Shown here: one piece after another, positions 1 through 6,147 of the stretch | Numbering within the stretch: the stretch's first letter is position 1 | Layout of the letters: the number at the start of each line of letters is the position of its first letter | Assembly: GCA_947461495.1 (NCBI GenBank) | Contig: CANHLV010000050.1 | Coordinates: 1-8,971 of the forward strand | Direction: 5' to 3' | DNA length: 8,971 nucleotides | Origin: Chitinophagaceae bacterium | GTDB lineage: Bacteria; Bacteroidota; Bacteroidia; Chitinophagales; Chitinophagaceae | Translations under genes and position numbers: made by a program | Notes under the pieces: generated by a model | Told to the model about the DNA's origin: nothing | The model's database searches: none | What the model saw: the letters and a program-made list of their open reading frames with translations, nothing else

Positions 1-1948
1 GCGTGAAATGAATTTGGATGAAAAACATTACAAACCCAATATTGTTTTAGGTAGAATTTCTAAAGCTAAAAATGCTTTGGTCGGTCCTGATGAATATGCG
101 AATGATTATCATTTACAACAAGAAGATTACAAGGCTAATCGCCCTGAAATAGGTGCGATTTACAAATCATATGCTGCTCGTTGTTTTAAAAATGGCGCTA
201 TGGATTTCGATGATTTGTTGTTTAACATGTATACACTATTGAGCTCTTTTCCTGAGTGTTTGAGTAAGTTTCAGCATAAGTTTAAATACATCATGATTGA
301 TGAGTACCAGGATACCAATGTGGTGCAATATGAAATTGTAAAACTACTTGGCGCCATGCACGAAAATGTATGTGTAGTGGGTGATGATGCTCAAAGTATT
401 TATAGTTTCCGTGGTGCTACAATTGAAAATATTTTACAGTTTCAAAAAGATTATGATGAAATAACAGTTGTGAAACTTGAGCAGAATTATAGAAGCACAA
501 AAAACATTCTCAATGTTGCCAATGAAGTCATCAGTAATAATAAAGGTCAGATTGAAAAGAAATTATTTACTGACAATGTTGAGGGAGAGAAAATAAAATT
601 AATCCGCACCATGACGGATAATGATGAAGGAAAGATTGTGGCAGATTCTATACAGGAACTCAAATTGCGCAATCATTACTTCAATCAAGATTTTGCAATT
701 TTATATCGTACTAACGCACAGAGTCGTAGTTATGAAGAGTCATTGAGAAGAATGGGGATTGTGTATAAAATTTATGGAGGCTTGAGTTTCTACCAACGTA
801 AAGAAATCAAGGATTTTATTGCTTACCTCAGATTAATCGTAAATCCCAGAGATGAAGAAGCATTGAAAAGAGTCATCAATTATCCTGCAAGAGGTATAGG
901 AAAAACATCTATTGACAGACTAGTGTTACTAGCTAATGAAAAAGATTGTAGCGTATGGGATATACTCACCAACGCAGCTATGTTTGGTTTCAAAAGTGGC
1001 ACGCTAGAAAGCATAGACGCTTTTGTAACGATGATTAAAATGTTTCAAAGTGAAACAGGTAAAAAGAATGCTTATGATTTAGGGGTGATTGTTGGAAAGA
1101 GCACAACACTTGTAAAAGAGTTGTTCAACGATAAAACAACCGAAGGACTTGCCAGATATGAGAACGTACAAGAGTTATTGAACTCTATCAAAGAATTTAC
1201 TGAAACCCCTATGAACGAAGAGGATGGAGAAGTGGGAGATAAAGGACTCGGTACTTATCTTCAACAAATTTCATTACTAACGGATACGGATAACGATAAA
1301 GAAAATGCAGATGCGGTAAAGTTAATGACCATACATGCTGCAAAAGGTTTGGAGTTTCCTGTTGTGTTTGTGGGTGGTTTGGAAGAAACCTTGTTCCCTG
1401 GCTCTATGAGTATAAATACGAGAGAAGAGCTTGAAGAAGAAAGAAGATTGTTTTATGTAGCCATTACCCGCGCCAAAGCAAAATTGTTTTTAACGTATGC
1501 GAATGCACGCTATCGATTTGGTCAGCTGCAGCAAAATGAACCTAGCAGATTTTTAGAAGAGATTGATGAAAAATATATCGACAAATCATTTGCAGGTGGG
1601 GCTGCGAGGAACAACGCGTCTTCATGGGCACAGTCAACTGCACATGAAAGAATGAGAAGAGGATTTAGTAGTCCTGCTGAAAAACAGGCGCCTGTTAAAA
1701 CTTCATTTACTGTCGCTCCAGTGCGAGCCCAACCCAAGGAACATGTACCCTCAGAAAATTTCGTTGCAAGTGATACAAGCCTTTTGCAACAAGGCCATAA
1801 AGTGGAACATCAAAAATTTGGTTTTGGTGAAATCATGAAACTCGAAGGTGCCAGTCATAATCCTATTGCAACGATTCTCTTTGATTTGAATGGAGAGAAA
1901 AAAATCATGTTGAATTATGCGAAGTTGAGGATTGTGGAAGCCTCCTAA
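1..1948 (+). CDS. uvrD: UvrD/PcrA-type ATP-dependent DNA helicase, 5'-truncated
   Basis: Superfamily 1A 3'-5' DNA helicase, known for roles in nucleotide excision repair, mismatch repair and removal of proteins from DNA. The frame is open to the left edge, so the Met at base 8 is internal; roughly 130 N-terminal residues, including the Walker A loop, lie outside the window. Counting from that Met, the Walker B/motif II DEYQDTN is at 98-104, motif III GDDAQSIYSFRGA at 125-137, motif IV LEQNYRST at 157-164, motif V MTIHAAKGLEF at 440-450, and motif VI (RRLFYVAITRAK) is encoded near bases 1440-1480. A low-complexity linker leads to the small C-terminal Tudor-like domain of PcrA/UvrD (about 596-643, GHKVEHQKFGFG), which in other bacteria contacts RNA polymerase. 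The last codons and the stop lie within a hairpin repeat (bases 1939-1970), so the terminal Glu-Ala-Ser is probably repeat-derived. Family assignment is certain; the UvrD versus PcrA name is a matter of convention. Confidence 0.96.
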   Translation, partial: REMNLDEKHYKPNIVLGRISKAKNALVGPDEYANDYHLQQEDYKANRPEIGAIYKSYAARCFKNGAMDFDDLLFNMYTLLSSFPECLSKFQHKFKYIMIDEYQDTNVVQYEIVKLLGAMHENVCVVGDDAQSIYSFRGATIENILQFQKDYDEITVVKLEQNYRSTKNILNVANEVISNNKGQIEKKLFTDNVEGEKIKLIRTMTDNDEGKIVADSIQELKLRNHYFNQDFAILYRTNAQSRSYEESLRRMGIVYKIYGGLSFYQRKEIKDFIAYLRLIVNPRDEEALKRVINYPARGIGKTSIDRLVLLANEKDCSVWDILTNAAMFGFKSGTLESIDAFVTMIKMFQSETGKKNAYDLGVIVGKSTTLVKELFNDKTTEGLARYENVQELLNSIKEFTETPMNEEDGEVGDKGLGTYLQQISLLTDTDNDKENADAVKLMTIHAAKGLEFPVVFVGGLEETLFPGSMSINTREELEEERRLFYVAITRAKAKLFLTYANARYRFGQLQQNEPSRFLEEIDEKYIDKSFAGGAARNNASSWAQSTAHERMRRGFSSPAEKQAPVKTSFTVAPVRAQPKEHVPSENFVASDTSLLQQGHKVEHQKFGFGEIMKLEGASHNPIATILFDLNGEKKIMLNYAKLRIVEAS

Positions 1949-1970
1949 ATCCCCCAAAGGGGGACTTTGA
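1939..1970 (-). repeat. G/C-rich hairpin repeat, short type, overlapping the uvrD stop codon
   Basis: The element begins AGCCTCCTAAATCCCCC and has a 6-bp stem (TCCCCC 1950-1955, loop AAA, GGGGGA 1959-1964), then ACTTTG. Read on the minus strand it matches the two copies at 3811-3852 and 3855-3896 with a few substitutions. It contains the stop codon of the upstream helicase gene (1946-1948). The hairpin is not followed by a T-run, so it is not a convincing intrinsic terminator, although it could protect the 3' end of the mRNA. Confidence 0.8.
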
Positions 1971-2045
1971 TTGTGTTTTGTTGGTCATATAAGAATGAAT
2001 AAAGTTTTTTGAAATTTAGAATAGCCTTTCAGAGAACAATGCCTT

Positions 2046-2084
2046 AGCTCCCCTCTCCTTTGGAGAGGGGTTGGGGGTGAGGCT
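2046..2084 (+). repeat. G/C-rich hairpin repeat, long-stem type
   Basis: A perfect 9-bp stem, CCCCTCTCC (2050-2058) and GGAGAGGGG (2062-2070), closes a TTT loop and is followed by the one-sided tail TTGGGGGTGAGGCT. The layout (symmetric hairpin, TTT loop, G-rich tail ending in GGCT) is the same as in the shorter copies at 3811-3896, with three extra base pairs in the stem. It is inverted relative to the copy at 1939-1970, so the two form an outward-facing pair with about 75 bp between them. Such paired hairpins with one-sided tails resemble REP/BIME elements; no transposase is encoded in the window. Confidence 0.75.
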
Positions 2085-2127
2085 AATAAATATCCTTTTT
2101 CGCAAATACACTCTCATTTGATTGAAT

Positions 2128-2135
2128 TAATTTTG
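2128..2135 (+). promoter_or_regulatory. Putative Bacteroidota -7 element for nfu
   Basis: TAATTTTG matches the TAnnTTTG -7 consensus of the Bacteroidota primary sigma factor exactly and lies 22 bp upstream of the nfu ATG, predicting a very short leader. No good TTG/TTTG -33 element is seen at the usual 17-23 bp spacing, so the call rests on the -7 match and its position. Confidence 0.4.
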
Positions 2136-2157
2136 TTCCTACAATAAACATAGTACT

Positions 2158-2757
2158 ATGATAAAGACAGGCAATCCGGTGATCAGCATTTATACAGAAA
2201 TGACACCTAATCCAGAAACCATGAAATTTGTGGCTAATAAGTTATTATATCCCGGCAAAAGCATTGATTTTCCTGATGAGAGCAGTTCCAAGCCTTCTCC
2301 ACTAGCACAGGAATTATTCAGTTTCCCTTTTATCAAATCTGTATTTATCGCCAGCAATTTTGTAACCTTAACCAAATCTTCAGAAACAGAAGACTGGCAG
2401 GATATGATTCCAACTGTAAAGCAGTTTCTTAAAGAATATCTTGAAGAAGGCAAGGCTGTTGTGAATGAAGATGAAGTGGTGAAAATTAAAATGGAAAGCA
2501 GCAATGAAATCAGTGCCGATGACAATGATATTGTGAAAAGAATAAAAGAATTACTAGAAAATTACGTGAAGCCTGCAGTTGAAATGGATGGCGGTGCGAT
2601 ACAATTCAAAAGCTTTGAAGATGGAAAAGTAAATTTGATGCTACAAGGAAGCTGCAGCGGCTGTCCTTCTTCAATGATAACCTTGAAAGCAGGAATTGAG
2701 GGCATGATGAAGAGAATGATTCCTGAAGTAAAAGAAGTGGTGGCAGAAGCAGAATAA
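2158..2757 (+). CDS. nfu: Nfu/NifU-type iron-sulfur cluster scaffold protein
   Basis: Cytoplasmic carrier that holds a 4Fe-4S (or 2Fe-2S) cluster and passes it to client enzymes. The 199-residue protein has two domains: an N-terminal Nfu_N domain (about residues 9-95, with the family signature around TEMTPNPETMKFV at 14-26) and a C-terminal NifU domain (about 123-195) carrying the cluster-binding CSGC motif, with cysteines at 166 and 169 in GSCSGCPSS. An acidic linker joins them. This is the architecture of mitochondrial NFU1 and its bacterial relatives, not of E. coli NfuA, whose N-terminal domain is of A-type origin. The first ATG (2158) is preferred because the Nfu_N strand starting at about residue 9 would be cut by starting at Met15. 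It sits alone between a putative promoter and a strong terminator, so it is probably monocistronic. Confidence 0.93.
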   Translation: MIKTGNPVISIYTEMTPNPETMKFVANKLLYPGKSIDFPDESSSKPSPLAQELFSFPFIKSVFIASNFVTLTKSSETEDWQDMIPTVKQFLKEYLEEGKAVVNEDEVVKIKMESSNEISADDNDIVKRIKELLENYVKPAVEMDGGAIQFKSFEDGKVNLMLQGSCSGCPSSMITLKAGIEGMMKRMIPEVKEVVAEAE

Positions 2758-2782
2758 GAAAATTTCAGTCAGATTATTTGTT

Positions 2783-2812
2783 AAGCACTTCAATTGAAGT
2801 GCTTTTTATTTT
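2783..2812 (+). terminator. Rho-independent terminator after nfu
   Basis: A perfect 22-bp palindrome (half-site AAGCACTTCAA, 2783-2793, then its reverse complement to 2804) is followed by a T-rich run (TTTTATTTT). It lies 26 bp past the nfu stop codon. The stem and T-tract on the plus strand match an intrinsic terminator. It separates nfu from the pnuC unit. Confidence 0.85.
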
Positions 2813-2939
2813 AAATTGTAGTCTTTCAATAATGCCAATTAGACATCTGTAATGGTCCAACGAAATTGCCCCAAACAGCTGTCATATCGGCATTATACCA
2901 GAAAAAATAGAACTAAAAAGTAATTATAATAGGTATAAC

Positions 2940-3554
2940 ATGAGCATAACTTCAATCTGGCAACAATTCACAGAAAACGTTATTCAAACCCGTTGGGAAG
3001 AATGGCTGAGTACAATATTGCAGATCGTCAGTGTTTGGTATGCTAAGAAAAATAAAGTACTGGTGTATCCAACAGGCATCATTGGTGTCTTACTAGCCTC
3101 TTACATTTACTATTTTATTTCAGACCCACCGTTGTATGCAGATGCTATCTTGAATATCTATTATTTTTTCATGAGCATTTACGGTTGGTACAATTGGGTG
3201 CAGAAAAAAAACGATCAATTAATTTTCCCTATCAGTTGGTGTAATAAAAAAGAACTTTTCATTGGTTTAGGGATATTTATTTTTTTCTGGGGATTAATTT
3301 ATTATATGCTGATCAGCATTACCAATAGCAACACTCCAGTGTTAGATTCATTGGTTTCCTCAACGGCAGTAATTTCCATGTGGTGGATGGCTAAAAGAAA
3401 AATGGAAAACTGGATGGCATGGATTGCTTCAAATATTGTTGCCATACCCTTGAATTTCTACAAGGGATTCATGTTGTTTACTGTGATGTATATTTTATTT
3501 TTAGGGTTGGCGGTTTCCGGATTTAACGAGTGGAAATTGAAAATTAAAAAGTGA
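2940..3554 (+). CDS. pnuC: PnuC family nicotinamide riboside transporter
   Basis: Inner-membrane facilitator that takes up nicotinamide riboside (some family members carry thiamine or riboflavin). The protein has 204 residues, a normal length for PnuC, and several hydrophobic helices rich in Tyr and Trp (approximately 22-36, 42-60, 66-87, 106-127, 136-150, 158-171 and 174-194). Family hallmarks are GWYNW at 82-86 following NIYYFFMSIY, and the RKMENWMAWIASN stretch with the WxxW motif at 158-161 and Asn165, in the region that lines the substrate site in the solved PnuC structure. The start follows an A-rich leader with no Shine-Dalgarno sequence. The next gene, 16 bp downstream, is a ribosylnicotinamide kinase homologue, and no thiamine-pyrophosphate riboswitch is visible upstream. 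Both points favour nicotinamide riboside over thiamine as substrate; specificity is inferred. Confidence 0.93.
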   Translation: MSITSIWQQFTENVIQTRWEEWLSTILQIVSVWYAKKNKVLVYPTGIIGVLLASYIYYFISDPPLYADAILNIYYFFMSIYGWYNWVQKKNDQLIFPISWCNKKELFIGLGIFIFFWGLIYYMLISITNSNTPVLDSLVSSTAVISMWWMAKRKMENWMAWIASNIVAIPLNFYKGFMLFTVMYILFLGLAVSGFNEWKLKIKK

Positions 3555-3570
3555 AAATTCAAAAATAAAA

Positions 3571-4212
3571 ATGAGTGAGCGTATTATCAAGGTGGTGGTG
3601 ATTGGTCCTGAGTCAACCGGTAAGAGTATGCTCTGTGAAAAACTCGCTGCTCATTACAATACCATTTGGGTAAAAGAATATGCCAGAGAATTTCTCTTAA
3701 AAAACGGAAACGCATATACGCAGGAGGATTTACTTACTATCGCCAAAGGACAAATACAGAATGAAGAAAATGCCTTACGTCAATTAACCAAAAACAATCA
3801 ACACCAAACACCAAACAACTTCCCCCTTTGGGGGATTGAGGGGGCTCCCAAAAGCCAAACAACTTCCCCCTTCGGGGGATTGAGGGGGCTCCCAAACAAT
3901 AAACTCCTTCTCATCGACACCGACATGTACGTCATGAAAGTTTGGAGTGAGTTTGTATTCAACACGTGCGACAACTTTATCTTGAATCAAATAGTTGAAA
4001 GAAAATACGATTGCTATTTGCTTTGTGAGCCAGATATAGATTGGGTAAAAGATGAACTGAGAGAATATCCTGATTTGGAAACAAGGTCGAAATTATTTCA
4101 TCATTACAAAGATTTGATGGTACATCAGCATTGCAATTGGGTAAGCATCAACGGAGATTATGAAAGTAGGTTTCAAAAAGCAATTTTAAATATAGATAAG
4201 TTACTTCAATAA
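3571..4212 (+). CDS. NadR-like ribosylnicotinamide kinase/AAA ATPase with in-frame repeat insertion
   Basis: Cytoplasmic P-loop kinase related to the C-terminal domain of NadR, expected to phosphorylate nicotinamide riboside to NMN. The Walker A loop GPESTGKS is at 12-19, followed by a conserved WVKEYAREFL region (33-42). The acidic strand LLLIDTDMYVMKVWSE (112-127) and the lid-region segment CEPDIDWVKDELRE (152-164) are typical of NadR-like kinases. The NMN adenylyltransferase domain of full NadR is absent. Residues about 75-109 are an odd Pro/Gly-rich stretch encoded by two tandem hairpin repeats (3811-3896); without it the protein would be about 178 residues, close to the usual domain length. 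The insertion lies in the loop just before the acidic strand, so the fold and activity could survive. The gene follows pnuC by 16 bp as one operon. Its 3' end overlaps the convergent mtgA gene by 12 bp. Confidence 0.9.
   Translation: MSERIIKVVVIGPESTGKSMLCEKLAAHYNTIWVKEYAREFLLKNGNAYTQEDLLTIAKGQIQNEENALRQLTKNNQHQTPNNFPLWGIEGAPKSQTTSPFGGLRGLPNNKLLLIDTDMYVMKVWSEFVFNTCDNFILNQIVERKYDCYLLCEPDIDWVKDELREYPDLETRSKLFHHYKDLMVHQHCNWVSINGDYESRFQKAILNIDKLLQ
3811..3852 (+). repeat. Hairpin repeat copy 1 inside the NadR-like kinase gene
   Basis: A 42-bp unit starting CCAAACAACT, with a 6-bp stem (TCCCCC 3821-3826, loop TTT, GGGGGA 3830-3835) and the tail TTGAGGGGGCTCCCAAA. It repeats at 3855-3896 with one mismatch (T at 3829, C at 3873). 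It encodes a peptide reading PNNFPLWGIEGAPK within the kinase. Confidence 0.9.
3855..3896 (+). repeat. Hairpin repeat copy 2 inside the NadR-like kinase gene
   Basis: Direct repeat of 3811-3852 at a 44-bp offset, identical except for the loop (TTC, 3871-3873). Its stem is TCCCCC 3865-3870 with GGGGGA 3874-3879. Because 44 is not a multiple of three, the copy is read in a different frame from copy 1 and encodes a different peptide (QTTSPFGGLRGLP). Both frames lack stop codons. Confidence 0.9.
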
Positions 4213-4896
4213 AGCATCGATATCTGGATCTCCCTCAAGATTATTCATTTGATTCATGATTCTGTTGGAGCGATAACTAACGTACTTGCTTAAAGGTACA
4301 ACAGTGAATTTTTTAGGATTTGGTAAACAGGCTGCAATCATAGCCGCTTCTTTTCTAGTTAATTTGGCTGCGTCTTTGTGAAAATATTTTCTAGCAGCAG
4401 CCTGCACCCCAAATACACCACGACCCATTTCTGCTACATTTAAATAGGTTTCTAGAATTCTTTCTTTGCTCCATAATTTTTCAATCATAAAAGTGAAATA
4501 CACTTCAAGCCCTTTTCTGAAAAAACCACCATGCTGCCATAAGAAAACATTTTTTGCTGTTTGTTGACTGATAGTACTGGCGCCACGAGTTTTGGTGGGA
4601 TGCTTTTCATTGTACTTCATCGCTTTTTTAATAGCTTTTACATCAAATCCATCATGGTCTGGAAATAATTGATCTTCAGAAGCCATTATCGCCAATTTTA
4701 TATTGGGTCCCATCTCCTCATAATCAATGTAATCTCTTTGTAAACCATTTCCTTCAATGGCGTTTACTGCTTGCGTAATGGTCAAAGGTGGGTTTATCCA
4801 TTTACAAAAAAACAAATAAACAAACTGTCCAATAAATAAAACGAGAAACAACTTTTTGATAAATTTCCAAAAACTGCTTTTCTTTTTTTCTGTCAT
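4201..4896 (-). CDS. mtgA: Monofunctional biosynthetic peptidoglycan glycosyltransferase (GT51)
   Basis: Polymerises lipid II into glycan strands on the periplasmic side of the inner membrane. Starting at the ATG at 4896 gives 231 residues, the usual MtgA length, with a Lys-rich N-terminus, one membrane anchor (about 12-31) and a GT51 domain. All GT51 motifs are present: EDQLFPDHDGF with the catalytic Glu at 74, RGASTISQQTAKN at 104-116, RKGLEVY with the second conserved Glu at 131, KERILETYLNVAEMG at 144-158, and the RKYFHKDAAKLT region near 169-180. There is no transpeptidase domain. The frame stays open upstream for 197 more codons into the preceding gene, so a 428-residue fusion starting at 5487 is formally possible. 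The start at 4896 is preferred because of the family length, the A-rich leader in front of it and membrane topology. Its stop overlaps the convergent kinase gene by 12 bp. Confidence 0.9.
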   Translation of the reverse strand: MTEKKKSSFWKFIKKLFLVLFIGQFVYLFFCKWINPPLTITQAVNAIEGNGLQRDYIDYEEMGPNIKLAIMASEDQLFPDHDGFDVKAIKKAMKYNEKHPTKTRGASTISQQTAKNVFLWQHGGFFRKGLEVYFTFMIEKLWSKERILETYLNVAEMGRGVFGVQAAARKYFHKDAAKLTRKEAAMIAACLPNPKKFTVVPLSKYVSYRSNRIMNQMNNLEGDPDIDALLK

Positions 4897-5487
4897 GGTA
4901 ATTTTTTTTCTTTGAGTATCAGATAGGAAAATATTATTATGGTTATTGCATTTTGATATATTCCAATCGGTAATTTTTTTTCCAACTACAACGCTTTTGG
5001 GTTTTATTTTACTCATAAAGTAACCAATAACACCAAGTCCGACACCTGCTATTAATAATTGTGGACTAAATTTATCACTATCTGCAAGATACACGATACC
5101 GCTTGCTACGGTCAATAGGATACCGCCTCCAAGTAAAGTGGCACCACTGGCAGTCCAATCGAAATTAGCTCTTGATTTTTTGATAATGCTAAGTATGTCT
5201 TTATAATGATAACAGTAATGAAAGCTGCCCAAAGTATCAATAACATAAAAGCCCATGCTTGTCATGCTATTGCTTATTAAATACTCTTGCAAAAAGATCG
5301 AATCATTTTGAATTTTATTTATGGTGCCATTTTTATAAACACCCGATTTTGTTATCAATTCAATGTTGACTCCTGAGTAGAAAGACTTGATTGTCTTGTT
5401 GTTTTTTTTAAGTAATAAAAAATCAGAATGCTGTGCATTAATACTGCCTGAAAACAAAATCAAGATGAGGTGAAAAATATTTTTCAA
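4897..5487 (-). CDS. Exported protein of unknown function, TTG start, open into mtgA
   Basis: I do not recognise the function. From a TTG start (5487-5485) the protein opens with a signal peptide (KNIFHLILILFSGSINAQ) of the type common in Bacteroidota, without a lipobox Cys. A polar, beta-rich part of about 90 residues follows (20-110; YSGVNIELITKSGVYKNGTI suggests a small barrel-like fold), then two hydrophobic segments (about 113-134 and 142-158), then a basic tail. An in-frame TAA lies two codons upstream of the TTG, so no earlier start exists, and the next Met (75) would lose the signal peptide. No stop codon separates it from the MtgA start at 4896; residues about 180-197 look like translated spacer. 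It follows lysE by 12 bp in the same operon. It may be a gene that has lost its own stop, or part of a real fusion. Confidence 0.65.
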
Positions 5488-5499
5488 AGATTAATTGTT

Positions 5500-6126
5500 T
5501 TAAGCTGAATGATATACAGCGCCTAACAGTAACGCTAAGCCGAAAGCAATAAACAAAAGTCCTGAGATTTTATTGATAATGCCGATATTTTTATTGGTGA
5601 GTTTATTCCTCAACTTTCCTGCTAGATTGATTTTGGCGATATCTGCACCCATATTTAATGCCAAACAAATGGCAAAAATTACAACTCTTTCATCAAAAGA
5701 ATTAGAGATAGCTTTAGTTGATGCTGCAATCCAAAGAGCGATAACTGCCGGATTGAGTGTGTTGATCAAAAACCCGGTGATAAATAATTTCGCATGGGTG
5801 GTGCCGGCAATTTTTACCCCATTGTCCATTTCTTCTTTAGTGTGATATTTTTTAAAGAACAAATAAAACAAACCTAACCCCATCAAGAATATTCCACCGC
5901 AGATGCCAATTTCTTTTTTATAAACAATCATTTCTCCAAGCAATCCACCAAAAATATTTGCTGTGATTACCCAGATGATATCACTCAACCAAACTCCACT
6001 GATGAAATAGAATGCACTGGAAATTCCATAATTGATTCTTAATTTAATGATGGTGAATACAACAGGCCCAACAGAAAACACCAATGCCATGCCTAAAAGG
6101 AAACCTGAGATGATGGCATCTGTCAT
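5500..6126 (-). CDS. LysE/RhtB family exporter
   Basis: Inner-membrane exporter of amino acids or related small molecules. The 208-residue length matches the family. Six hydrophobic segments can be seen (about 5-27, 36-60, 72-92, 113-136, 147-165, 187-205). The N-terminal GMALVFSVGPVVFTIIKLRI (12-31) and the helix-4 signature GFLINTLNPAVIALW (118-132) are LysE-superfamily hallmarks. The substrate cannot be read from the sequence. It starts 21 bp after the GH3-family gene stop and ends 12 bp before the next gene, so the three are almost certainly co-transcribed. The ATG at 6126 fits the family N-terminus. Confidence 0.9.
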   Translation of the reverse strand: MTDAIISGFLLGMALVFSVGPVVFTIIKLRINYGISSAFYFISGVWLSDIIWVITANIFGGLLGEMIVYKKEIGICGGIFLMGLGLFYLFFKKYHTKEEMDNGVKIAGTTHAKLFITGFLINTLNPAVIALWIAASTKAISNSFDERVVIFAICLALNMGADIAKINLAGKLRNKLTNKNIGIINKISGLLFIAFGLALLLGAVYHSA

Positions 6127-6147
6127 GTGGATTAGATTGTTGGTGTT

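Larger units (their letters stand above)
1949..2157. other. Intergenic region between uvrD and nfu
   Basis: This 209-bp gap contains no supported gene. It holds most of the short hairpin repeat at its left end, a 75-bp AT-rich spacer, the long-stem hairpin repeat, and a promoter-like element close to the nfu start. Neither hairpin is followed by a T-tract, so termination of uvrD transcription here is uncertain. Confidence 0.7.

Noticed and set aside
1950..1964. Hairpin at the uvrD end as a classical intrinsic terminator
   Set aside because: The stem is followed by ACTTTGATTG, not a T-tract, and the same hairpin occurs within a coding sequence elsewhere. A repeat is the better explanation.
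2813..2939. TPP riboswitch upstream of pnuC
   Set aside because: None of the conserved thi-box segments (such as CTGAGA and the ACCTGATC-like stretch) is visible, and the gap is short.
3811..3896. Two near-identical repeats as a minimal CRISPR array
   Set aside because: The copies are separated by only 2 bp, leaving no spacer. They lie within a coding sequence, and no cas gene is present.
3784..3990. Minus-strand reading frame across the kinase repeat (about 68 codons)
   Set aside because: It is the antisense of the hairpin repeats and kinase codons, has no family resemblance and lies wholly within a well-supported gene.
5573..5845. Plus-strand reading frame of about 90 codons opposite lysE
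   Set aside because: It lies within the LysE-family gene, whose membrane helices and motifs are clear, and has no recognisable features of its own.
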